The notes under the pieces: model-generated
The model's input: only the letters and a program-made list of their open reading frames with translations
What the model was told of the DNA's origin: nothing
The model's database searches: none
Translations under genes and position numbers: made by a program
DNA from: Candidatus Absconditabacterales bacterium
GTDB lineage: Bacteria; Patescibacteriota; Gracilibacteria; Absconditabacterales; Absconditicoccaceae
NCBI GenBank assembly: GCA_937965925.1
Contig: CALCME010000012.1
Location: 1 to 6,382 of the forward strand
DNA: 6,382 bases
Direction: 5' to 3'
Shown: in pieces, positions 1 through 6,303 of the stretch
Layout of the letters: the number at the start of each line of letters is the position of its first letter
Numbering within the stretch: position 1 is the first letter of the stretch

Positions 1-1
1 C

Positions 2-646
2 TGAATCTCAGCTATAAATGGTATTATATATATGTTGTTTCAGTGACAGAAAGAATGACTGATCTGAATAAGAAAGATTCTTTTATGAATATTAGTATGA
101 AATACTCTTGTTATCTTACTTTCTGCCGCAATGCGTGTCATCTTGTACATATGATCATATTGAATGACAAGGCTAAGAATCTGGGTAGTGAGTTGAATCA
201 TTCTTATCTTTTTGATTTATATAACTCTTTTCCTTAGGTTGTTCTTTTCAAAAATAAAAATTGATCAATATGTGATATTTCTACTTTTTGCTTTCTGGTT
301 GCCGTTTTCTTTTAGTAATATAGATGAGAAAATAGCTGACTTTAATCTTCGTTATCACGAAGTAGTTGTTGATTGAGTTGAATCTAGATCAACGAAACTT
401 ATTTCTTATTTAGGATCTCGTGAATGATTTAAGAAAAAGACGTACTTAGATGCGACATATATATTCTCATTGAGTAAAGACGCTTATCTATCTCAGATAT
501 ATACTGACAAAAAATTATGAAATAATATAAAATTTCCAAATGACTCATCTTTTTGTATAACTGATGTTCCTCGATATCGTTTCAATTATATTATACGACA
601 ATATAACCATCTGAGATGTGCTTCAGAAAAGGACATACAGGAATAA
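2..646 (+). CDS. DUF4153/DUF4173-like multi-pass membrane protein, 3' part (code 25)
   Basis: This is the C-terminal 214 residues of a membrane protein whose start lies before the window. The frame stays open from the first bases to TAA at 644-646 only if its 12 TGA codons are read as glycine. Visible segments are a hydrophobic helix at about residues 26-44, the motif SAAMRVILYIGSYGMTRLR at 41-59, further hydrophobic helices at about 60-82 and 90-105, then a soluble tail with IDEKIADFN at 107-115 and SLSKDAYL at 156-163. From memory, DUF4153/DUF4173 proteins share this order: a SAxxRMxLYxxxYGLTxLR-like motif, two membrane segments, an NxDxxIAxxN-like stretch and an LSxDA motif. Their biochemical role is not established. 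Of 14 glycines, 12 are UGA. A small putative membrane ORF starts eight bases after the stop. The coding call is firm; the family call rests on motif recall. Confidence 0.75.
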
Positions 647-654
647 AAAAATAA

Positions 655-795
655 ATGCAACGTATCATTGCTCTCATTTATTTCTCTACCTTTATGAAGT
701 TATTCCATATCATACTAAAATGAATTCTCATATTACTTTGTCTCGGAGTACTTTTAATTCTATACAATGTTCTCCTCTTTTTTACATGACATTAA
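655..795 (+). CDS. Putative small single-pass membrane protein (46 aa, code 25)
   Basis: This short ORF begins at ATG eight bases after the upstream stop and ends at TAA. The predicted protein is very hydrophobic: an N-terminal segment MQRIIALIYFSTFMKLFHII, one basic residue, then a clear membrane helix (residues about 23-43, ILILLCLGVLLILYNVLLFF) and a very short tail. Two TGA codons are read as glycine. AGGA lies at 641-644 (caggaa) about 11-13 bases before the ATG, the nearest thing to a ribosome binding site in this block. It fits the space between the membrane-protein gene and the Nudix gene without overlapping either likely start. No family is recognised. It could instead be a chance open frame, although uniform hydrophobicity in the one frame that fits the layout favours a real gene. 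Confidence 0.42.
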
Positions 796-829
796 TGTAT
801 ACTGAACTTGATTTAGTCATATATCCCCA

Positions 830-1378
830 ATGAACCTCATCTGAGAATTCTATTCACCCAACGCTAAACAATCAATCAGTGATTGAATTCACTTTACCAA
901 AAGAACTTCGACGAAAGCAATAATAATGGATGATGAAGGGAATATGGCGTTTATTCGTGTGGGGAAGTGAAAGTACTATACGATACCGTGATGATGAGTG
1001 GAGGATGGAGAGACGATGATCGAGTGACTCCATAGAGAATGCATGGAAGAGGTGTGAGTTGAAATAGAACCACTACAAGAAATATGATATACAAGAGAGC
1101 GAAGAGCTCCTCAAGATCGCCGCAAACAGACGAAGAAATGAAGAGAAAAACATTCGTATGCATATGTGTGCAAACTGATATGAGAAATATGAACACCATC
1201 GTTTTCCAAAAAAGAAATTCGAAGATGATTTACAATCGATCGACTGCCAATAGATGATGTGATACAGTTGTTTAAAGACGCTCTTACGAGAGATATTGAA
1301 GAAGAATATGCTTCTATTAAGGTAAGTCTTGAAAGAAATTTGCTAATCTTAAAACGTGCAAGGGAACTCATTACATAG
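830..1378 (+). CDS. Nudix hydrolase (182 aa, code 25)
   Basis: Nudix enzymes hydrolyse nucleoside diphosphates linked to another group (damaged NTPs, NDP-sugars, dinucleotide cofactors) using Mg2+ held by the Nudix box. The box GX5EX7REUXEEXGU is complete here: G55, E61, R69-E70, E73-E74, G76, V77. Before it comes a typical lead strand with RTSTKAIIMDDEGNMAFIRV (residues 26-45) and YYTIPGGG. Thirteen of 16 glycines are UGA, including three in a row at codons 54-56 (989-997). ATG 830 is chosen because it gives the normal N-terminal strand before the box and clears the small ORF ending at 795. ATG 767 would overlap that ORF, and ATG 926 would cut into the fold. The C-terminal half has a basic region and a helix with EEEYASIK. 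The substrate cannot be told from sequence. No Shine-Dalgarno sequence is seen at the chosen start. Confidence 0.92.
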
Positions 1379-1407
1379 ACTTATTTTCTAAAATATCAGA
1401 CTCTTAG

Positions 1408-1435
1408 TTGACAAAAATATTTACTTTCTTATACT
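1408..1435 (+). promoter_or_regulatory. Sigma-70-type promoter of the metK riboswitch transcript
   Basis: A consensus -35 TTGACA (1408-1413) and a near-consensus -10 TATACT (1430-1435) are separated by 16 bases. Transcription would start near 1442, just before the riboswitch aptamer. It lies 30 bases after the Nudix stop, so metK is likely transcribed independently of the left-hand genes. Confidence 0.75.
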
Positions 1436-1446
1436 GTCTAGTAATC

Positions 1447-1584
1447 GATTATATCGAGAGTGGATACGAGAGATTAGGCTCACTGACTATCCCAGCAACC
1501 CCGCTTATGTATATACTGTTCTTCGGTATACACATAGGTGTGAATGGGTGCTCCTTCCTACCTCATTTGAGGAAAGATGTTGTT
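1447..1584 (+). promoter_or_regulatory. SAM riboswitch, S-box (SAM-I) class
   Basis: The leader between promoter and metK carries the order of conserved S-box elements: ATATCGAGAG at 1451-1460, GAGAGA at 1468-1473, GGCTCACTGA at 1477-1486 and the hallmark CCCAGCAACC at 1491-1500. P1 pairs ATATC 1451-1455 with GATGT 1576-1580, weakly extended outward. P2 pairs GGATA 1462-1466 with TATCC 1488-1492 around a GA-rich, kink-turn-like interior. ACC/GGT (1498-1500/1537-1539) closes a P3 hairpin with an 11-base arm (one mismatch) around 1506-1535. P4 is CCTC-ATTT-GAGG (1561-1572), followed by AAAGATG. S-box aptamers bind S-adenosylmethionine and usually switch off methionine/SAM genes; placement before metK fits. 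The pseudoknot between the P2 loop and the P3-P4 joining region was not worked out convincingly. Confidence 0.88.
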
Positions 1585-1606
1585 TCACTAAATCTATCTG
1601 TGTAAT

Positions 1607-1636
1607 AAAATCTTTTCGAGAGGGAAGATTTTTTTT
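1607..1636 (+). terminator. Riboswitch expression-platform terminator
   Basis: AAAATCTTTT (1607-1616) pairs with GGAAGATTTT (1623-1632) around the loop CGAGAG, giving 10 pairs including two G-U, followed by more T residues. It ends 22 bases before the metK start. The rival antiterminator pairs GGAAAGAT (1571-1578, which contains part of the 3' P1 strand) with ATCTTTTC (1610-1617), using eight pairs. SAM-stabilised P1 would release the terminator strand, so this should be an OFF switch. Confidence 0.85.
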
Positions 1637-1658
1637 ATATTTTTGTATATATTACCTT

Positions 1659-2804
1659 ATGAAGAGAACTCAACTTATTACTTCAGAATCTGTTTCTGAA
1701 GGACATCCAGATAAACTTTGTGACCAAATCTCTGATGGGGTACTTGATGCGATGCTAGAGCAAGATCCAGATTCTAGAGTAGCATGTGAATGTCTTACTA
1801 CGACATGACTCGTTGTCGTAGCAGGAGAAGTTACAACAAAGGCTACAATTGATGTACAGACGGTAGTGAGAGATGCTATTAGAGCTGCAGGATATACAAA
1901 TTCTGAGTACGGTATTGATGCTGATCACTGTTCAGTTCTTATTGCTCTTCATGAGCAAAGTCCAGATATTGCTCAGTGAGTGAATACGGGTGAAGGACTT
2001 CATGCAGAACAAGGGGCCGGTGATCAAGGTATTATGTACTGATATGCTACAAATGAAACACCTCAACTTATGCCATTGCCAATAACGTTGGCTCATGGAC
2101 TTACAAAAAGACTTGCAGAATCTAGAAGAGAGAACGAGATCACATGGCTAAGACCTGATAGTAAATCTCAAGTAACGGTTGAATATGTAGATGGAGTTTC
2201 AAAAAGAGTAGATGCAATAGTGATTTCTACGCAGCATGATCCTGATGTGACTCATGACACAATACGTTCTGAAGTGATTGAAAAAATCGTAAAACCAATC
2301 TGTGGTGATTGGATAGATAACAAAACAGTATTTCATATCAACCCTACAGGTAAGTTTGTGATTTGAGGACCACACGGAGATGCAGGACTTACAGGAAGAA
2401 AGATTATAGTAGATACCTATGGTGGAGTAGGAAGACATGGATGAGGAGCATTCTCAGGAAAAGATCCATCAAAAGTAGATAGATCAGCAGCATATATGGC
2501 GAGATACGTTGCGAAAAATATCGTAGCAAGTGGTATCTGTGAAAAATGTGAAATCCAACTGAGTTATGCTATTTGAGTTGCTCAGCCTACAAGTGTGTAT
2601 GTTGATTGTTATGGTACTGAAAAAAGACCAATTGAAGAAATCGAACAGATTGTAAAAGATAATTTCGATCTAAGTCCTACCTGAATCATCACAACGCTTG
2701 ATCTTAAAAAACCAATATACAAAAAAACTGCTACATACGGTCATTTTGGAAGAGATGATGTAAGTCGAGAAAAGACTGACAAGGCTGATGTTTTCAAGAT
2801 ATAA
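1659..2804 (+). CDS. metK: S-adenosylmethionine synthetase (methionine adenosyltransferase), 381 aa, code 25
   Basis: MetK makes S-adenosylmethionine from ATP and L-methionine in the cytoplasm, releasing phosphate and diphosphate; it supplies all methyltransferases. The protein is full length for the family (about 380-400 residues). Signatures are SEGHPDKLCDQISDG near residues 13-27 (H16, D18 at the active site), GEGLHAEQGAGDQG at 111-124, INPTGKFVIGGPHGDAGLTG in the central domain, and the glycine-rich GGGAFSGKDPSKVDRSAAY beginning at 261. Seven glycines are UGA, each at a family glycine position (for example codon 262), so the gene is intact under code 25. Most of its other glycines are GGA or GGT, unlike its neighbours. 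ATG 1659 gives the expected N-terminus; no Shine-Dalgarno sequence precedes it. Transcription is probably under SAM-riboswitch control. The stop TAA is followed at once by TAG in frame. Confidence 0.98.
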
Positions 2805-2838
2805 TAGATGGTAGCAAGTAAAATAAGTAAAGAAAGTA

Positions 2839-2870
2839 AAAAAAAGAGTCATTGATGTGGCTCTTTTTTT
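2839..2870 (+). terminator. Intrinsic terminator after metK
   Basis: A run of A residues plus GAGTCA (2839-2851) pairs with TGGCTC plus seven T residues (2858-2870) around the loop TTGATG, with one G-U pair. It lies 35 bases after the metK stop and separates the metK unit from galE. Because the A-run mirrors the T-run it could also act on the opposite strand. Confidence 0.85.
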
Positions 2871-2926
2871 ATTAGTGGATTTTTGTAGACGTTATAGCGT
2901 ACAGAAGCAGAGGAATCTGTTTTGAA

Positions 2927-2956
2927 TTTTCTGAAAAGAACACTACACTATATAGA
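2927..2956 (+). promoter_or_regulatory. Possible weak promoter for galE-gpsA-peptidase
   Basis: A TATATAGA box (2949-2956) lies about 45 bases before the galE start, with only a poor -35 candidate (TTTTCT, 2927-2932, 16-base spacer). A terminator upstream means a promoter must exist somewhere in 2871-2990. The 7-base inverted repeat ACAGAAG/CTTCTGT (2901-2907/2960-2966), followed by a T-run, flanks this region and may form a leader structure. The support is compositional only. Confidence 0.3.
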
Positions 2957-3000
2957 ATCCTTCTGTTTTTTTACCTTGTCGTAATTCGCACAATAGTACT

Positions 3001-4026
3001 ATGAAAAAAATACTTGTAACTGGATGAACATGATTTATCTGATCACATACCTGTGTTGCACTTTTGGAGTCATGATATGAGGTCGTTGTTCTTGATGATT
3101 TGAGTAATAGTTCTTTTTCTGTTTGTGCTGCGATCACAAAGATCACATGAAAGGAAGTTACTTTCCACAAATGATCAATGACTGAGAGATCTTTCGTGAA
3201 AGAAATTTTTGATGCTCATTCGATAGATGCAGTGATCCATTTTGCTGCAAAGAAATCAGTGAGTGAAAGTTGTTCAGATCCTTTCTGATATTATGAAACG
3301 AATGTGATCTGAACGATCAACCTCTTACAAGAGATGAGTACTCATAACGTAAGAAATATTCTTTTTTCATCTACATGAACGGTCTATGATGGAATAGAAT
3401 GATCCCCTCCGTTTACGGAAGAGTCACTCCAGTGATGAACGACTAATCCATATTCTACTTCTAAGTTCATTGTAGAGCAATTACTTGCAGATATGTCTCA
3501 TCGAAGACAAATGAACACAATTGCCTTGAGATATTTTAATCCAATCGGAGCTCATCCCTCTGGATATATATGAGAAGACCCAAATGATATTCCGAATAAT
3601 CTTCTTCCTATTGTCATGGAAGTTGCTAGCTGAAAAAGAGAGAAAATATTGATCTTTTGAGATGATTATGATACGCATGATGGGACGTGTTTGCGTGATT
3701 ACATTCATGTATGTGATGTTGCAGATGCACATGTTGTCGCACTTGAAGCTCTCATTCAATGAGCTTTGACATGAAATGATGCTTTTAATATTTGAACATG
3801 AGTCGCAAGTTCTGTACGAGACATTGTAAATACCGTCGCAACAGTTACACAAAAGGAAATCCCATACCAGATTGTTCAAAGAAGAAGTGGAGATCTTCCA
3901 GCAACGTATTGTGATCCAACCAAGATAGATCAAAAATTATGACGATCAGCGAAAAGATCAATAGAAGAAGCTATTGTCGATTCACGGAAATTTATCCGTC
4001 AGCATTGATGAATACATATCGAATAA
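3001..4026 (+). CDS. galE: UDP-glucose 4-epimerase, 341 aa, code 25
   Basis: GalE interconverts UDP-glucose and UDP-galactose with bound NAD, feeding galactose metabolism and surface-glycan synthesis. It is an extended short-chain dehydrogenase. The Rossmann loop VTGGTGFIGSH has G8, G11 and G14 of GxxGxxG, with G9, G11 and G14 encoded by TGA. Other marks are LDDLSNS at 31-37, HFAAKKSV for the usual H-A-A-K stretch, SSTGTVY at 123-129, the catalytic Y151-xxx-K155 in NPYSTSKF, NPIGAHPSGYIGEDP at 180-194, and DGTCLRDYIHVCDVADAHV. Length matches the family (about 335-345). Twenty-two of 28 glycines are UGA. Small departures from the usual text are T125 at the catalytic Ser/Thr position and VYD in place of VYG. 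A related UDP-sugar epimerase specificity cannot be excluded. There is no Shine-Dalgarno before ATG 3001. gpsA follows after 41 bases. Confidence 0.96.
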
Positions 4027-4067
4027 AGATCGAATAGAGACGTTTTACTTAAAGATCAATGTTGTTT

Positions 4068-5096
4068 ATGAAGAATGAAAGAGAAGTTTCAGTTTCAGTT
4101 CCAGCAGTGATAGGATGCTGACCATTTGGAAAATGTTTGGTGAAGTGTATGCATGAACAACATGAGGACTTTAATGAACTTGTCCTTGCTGATCTTGCTA
4201 CAGATCCAATCTGCGAGTTTCTTGAACAAGCATATCCAGAAAGTAACGTGACGTATCATGTTGTTTCAAAGAAAGAAAACGAAGAGGAGTATGTTCGTCA
4301 GCTGTCAAGAACGACACTTGTTTTTGTTGCGGTGTGATCTCGTTATATGAATTTAGTCTTGGATGAGTTGGTTTCAGTTACTGGTCCATGAACATGTATC
4401 GTGAATGTGGCAAAAGCACTTTCACCCAATTCTCTAACATTTTGAGATGAGTTCCTTCATAGGTTCCCGAAAGAATCAGGCGTTACTTATGCTACGCTTG
4501 CTTGATGAATGGCCGCATATGATATAGAAGCCGGAAAACATGTGAGAGCAACAGTTGCTTGTAGATCTAAGAATGATTTCGATCGTATTGATAGGTTACT
4601 GTGATCACCATGATTTCAGATGGAACGATCGTCAGACATCAAGGGAGTAGAACTTGCTTGAATACTCAAGAATATTATTTCTCTTCGTGCCTGATTTTTG
4701 CTTGCAGAACATGGTTCTCTCGAAGCAGCACGTTCATATATAGATATACACGTACAAACATCTACTCAGCAGATCAAAGATCATGCTTCTGTACTTTGAT
4801 CTCTCCCAGAGACCTTTGATCATACCTATTGTCGAGATCATCCTGAGTATGGAGATATACGTACGAGCTGTTATGGGAACACAAGGAATATGAAATTGTG
4901 AATGAAGCGATTTGAGCTTGAACACGCTTGAACAGAATCAATAACATGAAAACCATTGCTAGATGCAAAAGCTGAGTTTGATACACAAAGAATTACCGTA
5001 GAATGAATGAACTCATTGTTGCAAATAAAAGAAATCTCAGATCATGAACTGTTAGTCCTTCCGTTTGTATCAGATATGATGAAGGAGATTAGTTAG
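4068..5096 (+). CDS. gpsA: NAD(P)-dependent glycerol-3-phosphate dehydrogenase-like protein, 342 aa, code 25
   Basis: GpsA reduces dihydroxyacetone phosphate to sn-glycerol 3-phosphate, the backbone of phospholipids. The N-terminal Rossmann motif is VIGCGPFG (residues 14-21, GxGxxG). It is followed by VNVAKAL (112-118), matching the family V-x-x-x-K-G/A lysine, then LAGGMAAYDI (144-153) where the family has a GPSFA-type loop. LKNIISLRAGF includes K201-N202, the expected catalytic lysine helix, and GDIRTSCYGNTRN (262-274) matches the C-terminal GDL-T-x-x-x-x-x-RN substrate-binding signature. Length is normal. Fifteen of 24 glycines are UGA, including G18 and G146-G147, so under the standard code the gene would look shredded. 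The GPSFA loop lacks its proline, so a divergent or altered activity is possible. It sits between galE and a secreted peptidase gene with 35-41 base gaps, probably as one operon. Stop is TAG. Confidence 0.85.
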
Positions 5097-5131
5097 TTGA
5101 TTGATTATTTTATATATCTCTCCTTATTTCA

Positions 5132-6253
5132 ATGAAAAAACTTCTCATATTAATCCTTTCGATGTGTACTCTTTTTGTAGCTTTTGTGAGTGTCGGATTT
5201 TCATATACACTTACAGATAGCGATTTTTCAGCCTTGGATCTGGTTGAAGATCGTTTGTTTGATCTGATGGAAGAGAAGAATCTAGATGCAGATATGGTAG
5301 TGGAAGCAATCCAATCATGGATGAGTAATAAGAAACTCAATGAGAAATCAAACCAGTTATTAGTTCAACTCATTGATGATATAGATTATTACTGGTATGG
5401 TGATGAAGAGGGAGCAGTAGATCGATATATGACAGAAGAAGATTGTTATGCAGATGAGTATTTTGATGCAGATGAAGAGCGATGTTACCCAAACGAAGAA
5501 AAAGATCTAGATATAAAACCTTCTCAGATGAAAGAAGAATCTGATCAGGAATTCTTGATTGATGCTGCATATATACTTGACGAAAAAGATGAACTGATCT
5601 TAATCGAGTGAAAAGATGATCCAAAACACTCAGAGGTATGGAACCTGTTTTCTTCGATGATTCCTGTCGCAGCAAGACCAGACCTAGTTGAAGTGCAGTT
5701 TGTCGATGATAGTGAGTCAGATACAGCTGCATACGTAGAACAGACGACGACACATCATGAAAAATGGAAAGTAGTCTTCAATATTGATTCGTATTATATA
5801 GATGGAAAGCTAGATCAGAAAGAGTCCGTATATACTAACATCCATGAATTTGCTCATATACTTACGTTGCAAAAATCACAAGCGCAACTTCTTTCTGCAC
5901 AAATCGACGATATCGCATATGAGAGATATCAATCGAGCTGTACGACGTACTTTCTTCAAGAAGGGTGTCTACTAAGAACGTCTTATTTCAAGGCATATAT
6001 AGATGCATTCTGGGATCAGAATGAGTTAAAACAAGCTCGAGAAAAAGATGCTCCCGATGTCTATACTCCACAAGAGTATGTAACAGACTATGCTGCTACA
6101 AATCCAGGTGAAGATATCGCTGAGTCATTTACTCATTTTGTGTTATATGAGAAACCAACAGGATCAACTGAAGCAGAGCAAAAAAGAGCTTTCTTCTACG
6201 ACTATCCTGAATTAGTGAAGTTGAGAGGGTTCATGAGGTCTAGAGTCCAGTAA
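5132..6253 (+). CDS. Secreted HExxH zinc metallopeptidase-like protein, 373 aa, code 25
   Basis: The N-terminus is a signal peptide: MKK, a hydrophobic core to about residue 23, with cleavage possible around GFS-YT (24-26). After a helical region (about 30-85) comes a very acidic stretch (about 90-130) with two cysteines in EEDCYADEYFDADEERCY. The single TGA (5609-5611, Gly160) joins what would otherwise be two ORFs. The C-terminal domain has IHEFAHIL with the zinc motif H238-E239-xx-H242. About 85-89 residues later comes NPGEDIAESFTHFV, whose E327 or E331 is the likely third zinc ligand in a gluzincin arrangement. A second cysteine pair lies in SCTTYFLQEGC. Together these suggest an exported, possibly disulfide-stabilised peptidase; substrate is unknown and no named family is claimed. 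It follows gpsA after 35 bases and precedes a strong terminator. Only one of nine glycines is UGA. Stop TAA is followed by in-frame TAG. Confidence 0.86.
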
Positions 6254-6274
6254 TAGATGATAAATCTTTCAAAG

Positions 6275-6303
6275 AAAAAACCATTACTAAGTAATGGTTT
6301 TTT
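6275..6303 (+). terminator. Intrinsic terminator after the peptidase gene
   Basis: AAAAAACCATTAC (6275-6287) pairs perfectly with GTAATGGTTTTTT (6291-6303) around the loop TAA. It lies 22 bases after the stop and closes the galE-gpsA-peptidase unit. The A- and T-runs are symmetrical, so it could serve a convergent gene too. Confidence 0.9.

Noticed and set aside
43..237. 64-residue + strand ORF at the left edge, open from base 1
   Set aside because: It overlaps the frame that carries DUF4153-like motifs and membrane helices under code 25, and its own sequence has no recognisable feature.
564..923. Frame-3 ORF of 119 residues (code 25), or its shorter GTG 618 / ATG 795 versions
   Set aside because: It overlaps three better-supported frames, and its His/Ser/Asn/Cys-rich composition looks like an out-of-frame reading. 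TAATG at 793-797 looked like a coupled start but leads only into this shadow.
951..1371. Minus-strand ORFs of 82 and 86 residues
   Set aside because: They are antisense to the Nudix hydrolase, whose complete Nudix box fixes the coding strand.
2901..2970. Inverted repeat ACAGAAG/CTTCTGT followed by T-run as a second terminator or riboswitch
   Set aside because: Only seven pairs span about 50 bases with no supporting inner helices, so it is mentioned only as a possible leader structure.
3481..3933. 150-residue minus-strand ORF
   Set aside because: It is antisense to the well-conserved C-terminal half of GalE; TGA-as-Gly coding on the + strand leaves few stops on the other strand.
5165..5167. 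Cys12 of the secreted protein as a lipobox cysteine
   Set aside because: The context LSMC has Met at -1 and the cysteine is in the middle of the hydrophobic core, so an ordinary signal peptide is more likely.
1806..5611. In-frame TGA codons as pseudogene stops, selenocysteine, or tryptophan (code 4)
   Set aside because: They match family glycines in several unrelated proteins, occur up to three in a row, and TGG still encodes tryptophan. No SECIS-type explanation fits so many sites.
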